A stretch of 64,000 bases of DNA from Limnephilus marmoratus. Taxonomy: Eukaryota; Arthropoda; Insecta; Trichoptera; Limnephilidae. The position numbers and the translations under genes are program-made. Every line of letters starts with the position of its first letter. Within the stretch, counting starts at the first letter, position 1. Under the pieces are notes generated by a model. That model had not been told where the DNA came from. It made no database searches and saw nothing but the letters and a program-made list of their open reading frames with translations. Shown here in pieces: positions 28,386 to 39,800 of the stretch. The stretch spans positions 17,186,710 through 17,250,709 of the forward strand of contig OU862910.1 in the NCBI GenBank assembly GCA_917880885.1, written 5' to 3'.

Positions 28386-29048
28386 TATATCAATAAGTTG
28401 CCGATTCATCGTGTACCGAGTGAAGCTTTGCATTTGAGTTGCATTCCATACATACGTATGCGTGATGAAGAAGCGAAATTCTATTACAGGCATACCATTC
28501 TGGATTTCTGAGAGCAGTTATATATAAATTTGTAGTAGAATTTATAAGCATGATTTTATTGGAAGAGTAGGTACTCGGCACATAGGATTATAAAAATCGG
28601 CATTAAAAAAATAGGATATCTACCCCCCCCCCCGGTCAGTCCTTGAAAATCTGCGGAAAAAGTACCTGCAGAAGTTAGGGGGGGGGGGGCGGCAAAATTT
28701 TCCTCCGCCCCGGGCGGCCGAAACCCGCGCTACGCCACTGGTTTATTTATAATACTTTTGTAATATTATACTAATTATTATTATATCTTAATGTTCGGAA
28801 TAATAGAGAAAGATTCCAGTAATATTTGCACTAATTTGCAGTGTTACTTACGCATTGACGATGTAGGATCGCGGTTATTAGAGCCTTGTATAATTTTTTT
28901 TCTTTGAAGACATTAATTTTCAAATTGAAAACTCATTTCGGAAGAATTCATCAAATTTCGAAGTTAGTTTTCAAGTTCGGTGCATGTTCTATTCAAGTTC
29001 TCTTATTATTTCATTTCAGTGAAGCAACTGGTTCATAATGATATAATA

Positions 29049-29402
29049 ATGATGGAGTTTTACCTACCATTAAAACTCTTATTATGTTGCCTTCCTCATC
29101 CAGAACATATTTATATATGTGAGAGAGACGACACGTCTATTCTTGTCTTAGTGGTATAATTTGACTTCCTTTTCCTTGTTTTGGCGTCATCAATACGTTC
29201 TATGATTGGTTGTTTGTTCTGTCACTGCAGTTGGCGTCTTGCGTCATTTCCCTTTGTTTTCAATTGTAATCTCACCAAGCAGTGGATTAAATATGTTCTG
29301 GATGAGGAAGGCAACATAATAAGAGTTTTAATGGTAGGTAAAACTCCATCATTATGTAGTGCCGTTCCTCATCCAGAACATATTTATATATGTGAGAAGT
29401 GT
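29049..29402. repeat. DIRS terminal and internal complementary region
   Basis: ATGATGGAGTTTTACCTACC and the following 45 bases (29049-29113) recur inverted at 29289-29356, and CCTCATCCAGAACATATTTA appears again in direct orientation at 29368. This pairing of terminus and internal block is what DIRS elements use to close circular intermediates. Confidence 0.7.
29216..29266. repeat. DIRS inverted repeat, left copy
   Basis: 51 bp beginning GTTCTGTCACTGCAGTTGGC and ending TTGTTTTCAATTG; the exact inverse is at 33678-33728. Confidence 0.9.
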
Positions 29403-29452
29403 TTGTTATCGCCTTGGTGACAGAACTGATGTCAATTGTGAGAGGTCGTTGG

Positions 29453-30445
29453 TTAATCTTGTATAGGTTCAAACAGATTTGTGAGGGATAGCGATGTTAG
29501 GGAGTTACCTCCTTCCAATACCTCTTTTCTGTAATGTCTCGCAAATGTGTTCTCACTCTTCCAATTTCCTCTTTCGAGGATCTTTTCAATGGGGCAATTT
29601 TCTAACCAGCTCAATGATGCTACGGCAGACCTTGTACTTCCTGCTGATTTGTCGATGCCAGCGCTTCTTAGAACTGTTTTTACCCATCCACCAATTATTG
29701 TTCTTGTGGCAGGTTTTGGCAAGCCCGTTGTTGAAATAAATAAATCTGGTATTGAATTTGCTTCTTGTCTTCTTACTTTAGATAAAGAGCATACTTTACG
29801 GAGCCAATATACCGGATCCGTAGCTTGGTCTGAGGAAGCATTAAGCTTCCATCCTGACTGATGGTGAGTTGCGGAATCAGTTTTAGATCCAAAAGCTGGC
29901 CAAAGTATAATATGGTCCCCATTGTCCACAAAACTGTCTGGTGTGTATCGTAACAGAGTAAGATCGTGCACTCTTCGTCCAGATGCGAGCAGAAGAATAA
30001 CAGCGCATCTTCGAGAGGCCTCAAACAGAGTAACTGTTTCTGGAAGGTTTTCTTTTAACCAAAAACTAACTTGTCTCGGGTCCCAGATAGGCAACACTTT
30101 CTTCTTTCTGGTAGTATTAACTATACCCCTCATTACTTGTTTCACCAAGATATGGTTGCTTAGCGATTCACACTCAGGGTTAGTTAATGTTGAAATGGCT
30201 GATTTATGAAGTGCAATGGTACTTGGAGCCAAGCCTTCGTTAAGCTTTAAATTGGCTAAGAATCTTGCCAATTGGGAACCTGATGGATTAGTTATATCAA
30301 CCTTATTTTTGACACACCACTGACCCCACCTTTTCCATGCTAGTTTATATGCCGTGATTGTTGAAGATCGCCATCCGGCATTGAAGAGACCTCTTTCATG
30401 CTCTGTCCATCCATATAGCGCTCCTCTCCAGCCCCAATCTTCCAT
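29453..30445 (-). CDS. DIRS tyrosine recombinase
   Basis: 330 residues from the Met at 30445, inside a 784-codon open frame that continues upstream over RT/RNase H. An N-terminal SAM-like core-binding region (WRSSTITAYKLAWKRWGQWC, GLAPSTIALHKSAISTL) precedes the catalytic domain. The first Arg is in LLLASGRRVHDLTLL, the second in AGSTRSAVAS, and the nucleophile Tyr in FARHYRKEV, with GNW before it. The usual His of the H-x-x-R box is Gly here (GSTR), which may abolish or weaken activity. Expected role: insertion of a circular cDNA by recombination without target duplication. Confidence 0.88.
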   Translation of the reverse strand: MEDWGWRGALYGWTEHERGLFNAGWRSSTITAYKLAWKRWGQWCVKNKVDITNPSGSQLARFLANLKLNEGLAPSTIALHKSAISTLTNPECESLSNHILVKQVMRGIVNTTRKKKVLPIWDPRQVSFWLKENLPETVTLFEASRRCAVILLLASGRRVHDLTLLRYTPDSFVDNGDHIILWPAFGSKTDSATHHQSGWKLNASSDQATDPVYWLRKVCSLSKVRRQEANSIPDLFISTTGLPKPATRTIIGGWVKTVLRSAGIDKSAGSTRSAVASLSWLENCPIEKILERGNWKSENTFARHYRKEVLEGGNSLTSLSLTNLFEPIQD

Positions 30446-32601
30446 ACTTCCATCTCCAGTTTTTGGATCTGAGGAGGATGAAGACCTGTCGATGTATCCA
30501 CCAGGTTGTATAGAAGGTTGGTTATTTGCCGAGGTGGGGCTAGCGCTCTCGACTGAAGATCTGGCAACCAAAACACTTTGGGCCACCTCGGTACTACCAG
30601 CAGGTACATACCGACACACTTGTTTAGATGTTCCAGGACTCTGGGTATCAAACAGGGTGGTGGAAACACCCATGCCAGTGGGAAGCACCAAATCCTGCTG
30701 AAAGCATTGTGATATAGGGCTGCCGTGTCTGTGGGGTCTATGGATATGTAACTCTCTACCACATGAGCTGTTTTGGACGCAAATAAGTCCACCATGGGTC
30801 TGCCCCATGAGCGGAATATCTGTTCGATCGCTGGAGGTAGAAGGTGCCATTCGGGTAACAGGGTCCCTCGGGAAAGATGATCGGCGAGTCCGTTGTATCG
30901 TCCCGGTAGGTAATACACTTCCATCCTTATATTGTTCGCATCCGCTACTTCCAGAATCTGATATGTCAACTGAAGGAGGCTCACTGATTTCGTACCTCCT
31001 TCGTTGCGTAGGTATGCTAATACTGTTCTGTTGTCCGATTGAATGAGACAAGTAGAATTGCTCAAACTGGCTTTCCGACACTTCAATGCATGGAGAATAG
31101 CAAACATTTCTTTTAGGTTGCTGTGCCATTTGGTTTGTTGTTGTGTCCAACAGCCTGAGAGTGGAGTGTCGTCCACCTGTGCCCCCCACCCGCTGTCTGC
31201 TGCGTCTGTCGCAATGAAGTGGCACGCTTTGGGGAAATGAATAAGGGAATGTGTACTCACATTGTGCCTCCACCACTCTAAATCTTTCAATACTGCAAGG
31301 TTTACAGGTACCTTCTTCCGGGGTGGGAGCTTTGCCATGGCAATTGACTGGAGCTGCATCTGCCTGCAGTGCAAGCGACCCCTGGGAACCACAAACGCTG
31401 CGAAGTTCAGCTGTCCTAGGATGCTCTGCGCATCCCTCAGGGACCATCTCTTTCTCGTCATAAGGTTTTGCAATGACTTCCATATTGCGCGGCACTTGTT
31501 CCCAGTTAGCGTCTTCTGATTGAGGCAAGTGTTCCATGACACTCCCAGATATTCTATCGCCTGTGTCGGTAGGTGAACACATTTCTTTAGGTTGATGGTC
31601 CAACCGAGGGACTGTAATAAATCCAATGTTACTAGTGTCTACAGTCGGAGAGTTTCTTGGTCTTGATGAGCCAGGAGAAAGTCGTCCAAATAAACAATGA
31701 CTCGTATGCCCTTTTTCCGAAGGATCTCTGCGATCCAATTGGTTATTGCTGCAAAAATTTGAGGGGAACTGCTCAAACCCTGGGGCAAACATGTCATCTG
31801 CAGACATTGACCTCTGTACACGACACGCAGAAAACGGCGATGGGTCTTTGCAACCGGTATATGAAAGTACGCGTGTGCCAGATCTACTTTTGTCATATAG
31901 TCTCCGGGTTGCAAGAAATCGGGCACTTTGAAGTGGGAGATTAGGGAAAACTTTTTCACTCGCACAAAATCGTTCAGCGCTTTCAGATTGATGACAGGGC
32001 GATGGGTCCCGTCGTTCTTCTGCACCAGAAACATCTGGGAGAGAAAGCCTCGGTTCACGGGTGCTGGTTCCAGTACTCCCATCTTCAGCAACTCCTTTAT
32101 TTGCATGTCCATATCGGGTGTGTGCCTTGTTGAGAAATTATGCAGTCTCACCTGAGTGGGTCTGGTCAATGGTGGTCTCAACCAAAATGGGATCCGATAG
32201 CCATTGAGGATTTTTAGGGCGAAGTCGGGGGCTTCTGCGGTACGCCATCTTTGTAAAAAACTTCGCAATTGCCCTCCCTGAAATCGCCCGGGCTGGTTGT
32301 CAATTGTTTCGGCGGCGACGGTGCGAGGTCTGCCCACGCCCCGTCGGCCTCCGAAATTTCCGTCCTCTGCTGGCAGAGGAGGAAGGGCCAGAATGATGAC
32401 CGGGGTCTGCCCGCCGGTACTGAGACGGAAATTGGGTGGAACCCAGATTCCCTGCGGGAGCACACTGAGTTGGAATGACTGCTCGTGTTCCGCTTTTCGG
32501 CCTTGACAAAATTTCGCTACTTCTTGCTTGCGAAAACGGAGCCCTGAAGACTTTGCTCGCCCCACCAAGTCTCTGCAACTGGGAGATGAGCTTGTCTTCA
32601 T
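30340..32601 (-). pseudogene. DIRS reverse transcriptase/RNase H with one in-frame TAG
   Basis: RT motifs: GVLEPAPVNRGFLSQMFLVQ, VINLKALNDFV, KVDLAHAYFHIPV, LPQGLSSSPQIF and catalytic YLDDFLL. After LLAHQDQETLRL comes TAG (31639-31641), and the same frame continues with LLQSLGWTINLKKC. RNase H follows: FIATDAADSGWG, LKEMFAILHAL, LIQSDNRTVLAYL and YNGLADHLSRG keep the acidic residues. The two halves overlap gag upstream (300 bp) and the recombinase frame downstream. One stop in some 750 codons suggests recent loss of function, or less likely read-through. Confidence 0.9.
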
Positions 32602-33457
32602 TAAATAAATGAGTCACAGTTGGAGGAATTTTCCCCAAAGCTGATCTATCAACTGGGGTTTTACACATTTCCAGGATGCGATCACGCCGATGCTCGATAA
32701 CTTCAGCCCGCTTCCCACAAGCAATCTGAAGAATGTCGTCGTTCTTCGAAATACTTCCCCCAAAAACCTCCTGAAATTTCTCTCGTAAGGTCTCCGGTGA
32801 GAGTTCAGCATCAGGCTGACAGCTCCAGGTTAGGACGCTCTGTATAGAGTCCTGGATGACCTGCCTTTGTTGTAATGCTACGTGGGAAATTGCTGCAAAG
32901 GCTCTCTCCATTCCCATGAGTTGGGCACATGCGGGTGTGAAGGAATTAAGTTCGCAGTTCACCTCTAATTCCTTGAACCCCGGGTCTGCTACGTATTCTT
33001 TCAACGTTTTGGCGTAGCGAACGTCACACCAACCGGGAGAATTAAAATTCTGCAAGCGCTCCACCGTCTTCAGCATGGCGTCCGTCGGCGCATTCATTTG
33101 CGGTTCCTTTAGCGACACGGTGGGATCCGGCATATGGAAAACCGGAGCAGCGGATGTGCCACAAGTAGGCTCAATTTGGGTCTCTAAATTTTCTGAGCCC
33201 TCAAATTCGCTCGCGTCGGAATCACCGGCGGCATCTCGCCTGAAAACGAAGCTCTCATAAATATACAAACCACCCACGAAGCTCTGCAAATCGCTTAACT
33301 GCCGCGACAATTTCTTTAGCATTTTCTTCTGCGATCTCTTCTTGTGCCTTCTGTTCTTAGGCCGAGAACAATTAGAACTCGAAGAAGAAGAGTCTGATGA
33401 GTTTGTATCATCAATACGACGTTTTTGCGTCGATTTCATGGATTCTACATTCGACAT
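32300..33457 (-). CDS. DIRS Gag-like protein
   Basis: 386 codons from the ATG at 33457 (MSNVESMKSTQKRRIDD); an upstream in-frame Met at 33544 is also possible. A Ser-rich stretch and basic block (RPKNRRHKKRSQKK) precede a helical region, and the C-terminus has KIPPTVTHLFNEDKLISQL and a basic Arg/Gly tail (SRGRKFRRPTGRG). The PP-x-THLF-x-E and QRLGG wording is seen in DIRS Gag proteins. It overlaps the start of RT/RNase H. Confidence 0.8.
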   Translation of the reverse strand: MSNVESMKSTQKRRIDDTNSSDSSSSSSNCSRPKNRRHKKRSQKKMLKKLSRQLSDLQSFVGGLYIYESFVFRRDAAGDSDASEFEGSENLETQIEPTCGTSAAPVFHMPDPTVSLKEPQMNAPTDAMLKTVERLQNFNSPGWCDVRYAKTLKEYVADPGFKELEVNCELNSFTPACAQLMGMERAFAAISHVALQQRQVIQDSIQSVLTWSCQPDAELSPETLREKFQEVFGGSISKNDDILQIACGKRAEVIEHRRDRILEMCKTPVDRSALGKIPPTVTHLFNEDKLISQLQRLGGASKVFRAPFSQARSSEILSRPKSGTRAVIPTQCAPAGNLGSTQFPSQYRRADPGHHSGPSSSASRGRKFRRPTGRGQTSHRRRRNN

Positions 33458-33677
33458 TGCGCGAAATAACCGTTGGCGTTCAACAACAATAATGCGTTCC
33501 GCGTTTTCACAAAATACGCAATGCGATCCGTAAAATTTACGCAAAATTCACTTGTTAAATATTTTTTACACCAAAGGAAGCACTTTTATAAGTTTTTTGT
33601 TATCTCGAGCACTTTTACATTGAATAAAACTTCGATAAAGCGCGAGATAGCTACCACATTCGAAAGAATTTCGATGT

Positions 33678-33728
33678 CAATTGAAAACAAAGGGAAATGA
33701 CGCAAGACGCCAACTGCAGTGACAGAAC
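33678..33728. repeat. DIRS inverted repeat, right copy
   Basis: Exact inverse of 29216-29266, ending ACTGCAGTGACAGAAC. It is the 5' boundary of the element on the minus strand. Confidence 0.9.
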
Positions 33729-33730
33729 TA

Positions 33731-35411
33731 ATGATATAATAATAGAATTTGAATAGATCTTGAAATCATGAATCATGTGAAACAACTGGCTCTTAGTTAA
33801 CTATCATGACTAAGACATGACAGGGAAAGTGTTAAGAATCATTTCATCTAATTCAAAGAGTCTCACTGGGTGGTAGATACTTTCAGTGTTGCCTTGGTGA
33901 AAGTCGTGAAAGACCACCATTCCAAATTGAAATGTTGCTTGAAATCGCCTAGCCTATTTGGTGACCTGCGTGTGGAATGTGTGCATATTGATGACGACTT
34001 GGTGTAAATGGGAGTCCACTCCACGTTAACCCCAATTTAAATCTCTAAGATCTCCAAACTGCTTCTCGCTATCGTGGACCTCCAGTAAGTTGTAATCGAC
34101 CCCTGGGGGTCCATATAAACCACTTTCGGAATCAATGTACCAAATAAGCCGTTATTACCTTAGACATGTTTTGTGATTTATTAAATACTTCTCCCACACA
34201 GCTGCACAGACGGGTCTAGGGAGGGAGCAAACTGGGAAATCTGCCCAGGGCGGCAGTTTTAGGGGCGCCAAAATTGTAATTTATATGTTTGATTGTAAAA
34301 AAAAAAGCTCTGAAAGAAATTGAAGAATCTTCTCTAGCCACAGTATCTAAGTACGAAGCTGGTCATTTACTACATGGCTCATGGCGGGTTTCTGCCCCGG
34401 TTCGAAAACTGATGTCCAACGGGGCGACGGTGGCGACCAACTGGATGTCTTGCCTACTTTATTGTATTTACGGAAGGTTATGAAATAAACAGAAAGATCA
34501 ATATTAAATTCGATTTATTTGAATTATTTATTTTGGACAGCTGATTATAAAGGATTCCGACAAGTAGAAAATTTTACCTAATCCTTTTTACCTTTATAAA
34601 AAATTGACAGAACATTTATTGTATGAAAGTATTTCATTTTTACACATTAATTTATAAGTTAAATATGTATTTATATAAATAATGGTATTGACTGAAGTGT
34701 ATAAGGGTTTGTAATATTTTCTTGGTTTACGAGAAAGTAAACAACATGAAATATTTGGATTGTAGTATTTTTTTTTTATTGAATACACCAACATATCAAA
34801 AGAAGGAAATACAAAGACAATGTTCACATCATTATAATACATAATCATTATTTTGTGGATTATAAATATCATATAAAAAGTGCTAATATAATTTTTAAAA
34901 TTATCAACATTTATAATAGGTGTAGGTATTATTACAATTAATTAGATTATTGTAAACATGTAATAATATTTGCAAAAATGTTTTTCAAGTAAAAATATCT
35001 ATTGTAGGTATTCATTATCTTGGCATTACAAGGCACATTGATGGGCACCTGGTCTCATGCACCTCATCCACATCTATGTCGTAATGCCAGAAAACTTTTC
35101 ATCAACCGAGAGCAACTACAAAAAATATTAATATTTTGTATATTACGCATACAAGTAATAGGTAAGAACCTCAAAAATTCACATAGTTTTTTGGTAAAGT
35201 TTGCATTATTTTCTGTACAATTTTTGAGAAAACCTGTGTTATTTTTCAGCAAAAGCAGTAAGTAGTATTTTGCAACACAAGTGCTTACTTTTTGATACTT
35301 TGCAACAAAAAAGTGGCAGAGCGTACCATAGAATAAAGAAGAAGAATCTTTTTTCTATGCACAATACTGAGTAGGTACTTACGTATGTACGCAATGCTTT
35401 CGAGTGAGGTA
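33731..35411. other. Non-coding DNA with SINE fragments
   Basis: A short SINE A fragment (AAGACCACCATTCCAAATTG to TATTTGGTGACC, about 33925-33968) is the only recognised element. A GGGCGGCAGTTTTAGGGGCG patch near 34250 looks like a transposon end but has no partner. Confidence 0.45.
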
Positions 35412-35802
35412 AGGGAATGTACCGATACTATGTGACCCGTTCAGGGGGGGGAAGGGGATCTTCAATATACCATGCTTGGTCACAATGAGGGGCGGGGGGC
35501 TTAGGTTTTTATCACATTGTCAATCTAGAAATCTAAATTAAGTTCTGGTTACAATATATTTTATGCATGCACTCTTGCCGTAACGCAGCAAGCGCCGTAT
35601 TAATAAAGACAAATATGAGCCAAATAATTTTTTTTAAACTTTTTGTTAGCAAGAAATGATTCAAAACCATATTTATGAATTACTGTATGAAAACTGCAGA
35701 GCGAGGGGGGGGGGTCTTGGAATATACTACACATGGTCACCAAGGGGGGAAGGGGGGTTAACAATTGCAAAAAGTGGGTCACGTAGTATGGGTACGTTCC
35801 CT
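35412..35802. mobile_element. MITE family D (TIR AGGGAACGTACCCATAC)
   Basis: Ends AGGGAATGTACC and GGGTACGTTCCCT are inverted and flanked by TA. Inside each end a G-run is followed by words such as TCTTGGAATATAC/TCTTCAATATACC. The interior (35560-35700) has CATGCACTCTTGCCGTAACG, shared with 39975-40218. TA duplication suggests the Tc1/mariner group. Confidence 0.7.
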
Positions 35803-35833
35803 TACCTGCGTTCTATATTATTATTGTTTGCGG

Positions 35834-36711
35834 TAGAGATGGTCGATATTACTGTAGGGATGGACGATATACATCGATGTATTATAAACACTCGATGTAT
35901 TGTAACGATGCATCGTATTGAAGCGATGTATTGTTAATACTTCAACATCGAATATATATCGATGTATTTTATTCGATGCATCGAATACGAAAAGTTTTTT
36001 TTTTTTACTTTTCTTTATTCATTGAAATTTTTTATTACGTCGCCAGTACGAGGTTTGTTATATTCCAACAAGCGATACGGAAAATATGGGGCTGTTTGTT
36101 TAATAAGAAGCACTGCTTCCATTGTTTCAAAGTTCTACAACCCCCCCCCCCCCCCCCTCCGCGACGCGTGTTTTGATTTGTACCGCCGAAATATACGGAA
36201 TTTCACATAAGAAATCAGAAATACATCGATGTATTGGAAACATCGATGTATTTCTCAATACATCGTATTAACATCGATGCAACCATTCGATGCATTACAT
36301 CGGAAAAAACATCGATGTATTTTTTTAATGTCCATCCCTATATTACTGTCATGGTTACAAGGAACCGGTTCCTGCACCATTGACATTTTTTCTTTTAGTA
36401 ACTGGTTATTTTTAGAACTAGTTCCTTTGGAGAATTTATCAAAAATGAAAAAGTATCAGTAAAATTTTGAAAAGCAATACAATATTTTCAATTTTTGGGG
36501 AACCTTTTTGAGGTTCCTTTTTCTTCGTATTTCTCTAGCCGCCTCTCCCCTCAACCCCAGGATAGAAAATGTTTTTCACAGAAATTCTCTACCAACCCTT
36601 CCATGGTTTTTCTTTTTGAGGAATCGGTTACTGCATACAGAACCAGTTCCACATTGGTGTCCGGTAACTGGAACCGTAGTGACAACCCATTACAGGTATC
36701 AACCATCTCTG
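35834..36711. mobile_element. Older hAT-like element split by a younger one
   Basis: TAGAGATGGTCGATA (35834) and TATCAACCATCTCTG (to 36711) are inverse ends; flanks GTTTGCGG and ATTAGCGG agree at 6 of 8 positions. The element 35855-36340 is inserted 21 bp inside it. The interior has inverted ACCGGTTCC/GGAACCG words. Confidence 0.5.
35855..36340. mobile_element. hAT-type MITE rich in ACATCGATGTA palindromes
   Basis: Ends TAGGGATGGACGATATACAT and ATGTCCATCCCTA with an exact 8-bp duplication TATTACTG (35847-35854 and 36341-36348). The palindrome CATCGATG or a near form occurs at least ten times in the first 140 and last 130 bp. A C-run lies at 36141-36157. Confidence 0.88.
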
Positions 36712-36715
36712 ATTA

Positions 36716-36886
36716 GCGGGTATTACACATACTCTTTGGAACGAAGGTATGGCATGCCTCTCCATGCCACCGCTCAGAAAAGTAAGGTATCGGATTAGAG
36801 CACAGTCCAATGTAGGGCTTTTCTGCGCAGCAGCCTGGAAATACGCGCGGTACTGTCATCCTGTGAAGTGTAAGTGTAATACCCGC
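36716..36886. repeat. 171-bp element with inverted ends
   Basis: GCGGGTATTACAC at the left and GTGTAATACCCGC at the right are perfect inverses. No clear target duplication. It abuts the hAT-like element ending at 36711. Confidence 0.55.
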
Positions 36887-39800
36887 CAACAAGATGTTTA
36901 TAGAAACCGAAATATTTAGAAAGTATAGTAATAATTTCTTATTTTGATACCAGAACATCGCTTTAAAAATACGAAATTTAGCATTATTTGCCCAAAATGT
37001 GAATTTCATGTAGTTGTCGTAAAAATGTGCATTATTACAAATGCAAAATTTTCAGGTCTCTAGCAATAAGTAATTAAAAGATATTTTCAAATGTACTTTT
37101 TTGCTCACACTTATATAATATATAAGCCACAAAAGCGATAAAATATTATTAAAAATAAATAAACAATTTTAAAATCTTCAAAAGAATCATCCTTTCTTGC
37201 GAAGGTTGTAAAATGATTTAAAACCGAATATTATATTACTAAAGTAGTATGCATACATTTAAGCCGTGTTGTTTTTGGTTTAGTTTTTTTGATAGTAATA
37301 ATTAATCTTAAAATGTATTCGTCAGAGCATATTATGAGATGCCACTAAAGTGACACGATAAGCCTCGAAGAATAATTAAAATAAAATTATCTTTGTTGGT
37401 ACATCAATCAAATATTTACAAGTTACAAATGCTACAAAAAAAAAATTAATACGGGGTATTCTTTTGCAATATATATTTACATTATTCAAAAAATAAATCA
37501 TTGTTAAAAAAAGTGCGAGAATATTGCCAACTGCAGGACTGAACATCTCTAGAGTTCTGTGCTCATTTCTCCGTGTTCTGCAGTCCGTCCTTTCCCGGGA
37601 ATTTTTCCATTGTGTCGGTTCATCACGCTGTATTGAGACTCGCTGATCTTTCTCAAATCGTTCAATTGCCCTGGAGTCTGTATAAAACAATTTCATTAGT
37701 TTAAGTCATGCACATAGTATGTTAGCAGCACAACAATACGACAGAGTTTTAAATTATAAATACTTGGATTTATCATTTGGTTGTAGATTTAATATTTATT
37801 AAGATAATTTCATGCATTTTGAGATTTTAAAATACAATATACAGCAGACCCCCGAACTGATTCTTTTAGTTTGACACACATCACAAAAATCTTGAATGTA
37901 TCAAAATTAGCTTTCACATTGTGTGATTCGAATGGCAACTCTAATGCATTCTGTAAAGGTTTCACGCCCTTCAGAAAATTTGTTTCTGGGTCAAATTTAT
38001 TCTTAAACAATTTTTTTTTGTACCACAAATTGAAGAAAAATGACAAAATATCAAATTAACCCAAGAATTTTCTATTAACTCGGATTTCAATGTATTTCCA
38101 ATAAAAAAACATGACAATGCCTTTGTTATGATTTCATACCATAAAATACTGCATACATAAATTATGCATATTTATTTGAATTAGATTTAGAGACCTAGCA
38201 TCATTCATAAATTTCATTTTACAAAAGATAATGATTGCAACCTAGTTAAAACACGTCAGCTTGGTCAATGTCCAAAATCATTAATAATTGTAAGAGCGGG
38301 GATCTGCTGTACAAAGTATTGCTGAATTACATAAATTCATTTTAAAAACATCGAAAGTTAATCTTTTCATTATTTTTGTGAGTAAAATAAATAAATATCT
38401 GTTTTACATATCGTCGGTGTAAGTTCAATACTGCAGTAGAACCATTTGTCAAAATGTTCAGGAGGAACGGAAAACATTACAATTTTGTCATAAAAAAAAT
38501 AATTAAAAATTGAGTGCTGTTTATTTTGTAATCCTGTTTTTTTTAACTTTTTTTTTACTATTGTTCACATATGCAATATTGTCATCGGATTATTTTTGTA
38601 TTGTATCTGAAGTAATGAATCTCAGCAGTCTCGCTTGCTTCTTTAATGGGGATGATTCATTCACGGTATTGACTTTAGCCAAGTGCAAAAAGTCTATTGG
38701 TCTATTTCAAAATTTTAATGGTGCGATCAAAGTGGATTGTGCTTGTGTATATGTATTTTGAAATTATTTAAATGGCTCATACGCGGTATTGAACTTACAT
38801 AGATAATAATATAATAAAATAATTGTCATTCAAATAGTTTTCATCATGTCTAACTTAAAAAAAAGTTTTTTATATGATAGAGAAACAGAGGGGATGCCTG
38901 AATAATCATTTCAGAATAATTTTGGGAGGCCTTCAGTTTCTTTGGAGTTCCTGTTATGGTCTCTCCTTATGTAGTATCAGATGTAGTAAGTACTGTAGCC
39001 GTGTAGAGGTCTCAGCATTGAATAATATTCCATGTGGACATTTTGTAGATGCTATTCAACTCAAACAATTGAATAATGAAGGAAAGGGGAATGATTTGGA
39101 TCGCTGGAAAAATGAGTTAATTGAAGCATTTTTTTTCTACCAATAGCGGAGACTACACGGGTTTATGTAGTTAGAAGAGTATAGAATTAACCTTATCTTA
39201 ACATGTTACAGGAAAGTGCTCATCTAGCAAGTTTGACCAGTCACCATGACTATGTGCGTGAATAATTTAAATGAATAAGCCTTGAATACCTACTTTCTTT
39301 TACACCAGATTTACTATTGAACATTATTTAGCACTTCAATTATGTATTTTGAAGTGGTATGGCATTGTTTATTTATGTACACTAGTCCACATTACAAAAT
39401 ACATAAATTGAAGTACCATTAAATCACATACCTATATATTAATTAATATTATTTGAAATTCAACCTAATATAATACAGAGAAACGGAAATAATACAAAAA
39501 AAAATTATTAAAAAAACCATCATCGTTCACCTCTTTCAATAAAGAATATTGTCGCTCACATTATAACACCGCATATCTCATTTTATACGAGTTTTTAATA
39601 AGCGTTTGGTTTATTAACCCCTCCGAAATTTCGCGAATATTCGCTTATGTTGTAATATTTTACGAAAACTTTGTGTTATTAGCGCTTGTGAAATGTGAAA
39701 TGTGGAGAAAATTGAGTTCCGCGCTGTTATAAAGTTCCTTTAAGTTAATTTAAAGATCGGAAAAATGTATTAGGGTAGTAGGTGAATACGTTGAAAAGCA

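Larger units (their letters stand above)
20925..28740. mobile_element. Composite hAT element of 7.8 kb
   Basis: Starts CAGTGGCGTAGCGTGGG followed by a long G-run and ends CCCGCGCTACGCCACTG, with an exact 8-bp duplication GTTTATTT (20917-20924 and 28741-28748). Subterminal words such as GCAGATTATATTTG/ATTCATCTGCTGA and GTGTAGTTTTAATTCA occur at both ends. The middle has been colonised by SINE A copies, repeat B, a cysteine-rich protein remnant and three Helitrons. No hAT dimerisation domain or transposase was recognised, so the autonomous partner is elsewhere or the coding part is lost. Confidence 0.85.
29040..33730 (-). mobile_element. DIRS-type tyrosine-recombinase retrotransposon, almost intact
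   Basis: The minus-strand order is gag (33457 to 32300), RT/RNase H (32601 to 30340) and a tyrosine recombinase in an overlapping frame (about 30445 to 29453), bounded by inverted repeats, with a complementary internal block after the recombinase. This is DIRS architecture; there is no integrase, protease or LTR. Frames are long and open apart from one TAG in RT/RNase H. It lies between HINT1 and the FERM gene and is the most recently active retroelement visible. Confidence 0.93.

Noticed and set aside
31639..31807. Start of the DIRS recombinase at the far end of its 784-codon frame
   Set aside because: The upstream 450 codons overlap RT/RNase H and show no recombinase or other domain; the Met at 30445 precedes the first recognisable recombinase sequence.
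34200..34300. Transposon terminus (GGGCGGCAGTTTTAGGGGCG)
   Set aside because: No inverted partner or target duplication found nearby.
38510..39146. Two open frames of 83 and 90 codons
   Set aside because: No splice signals, family motifs or codon bias; consistent with chance in AT-rich DNA.
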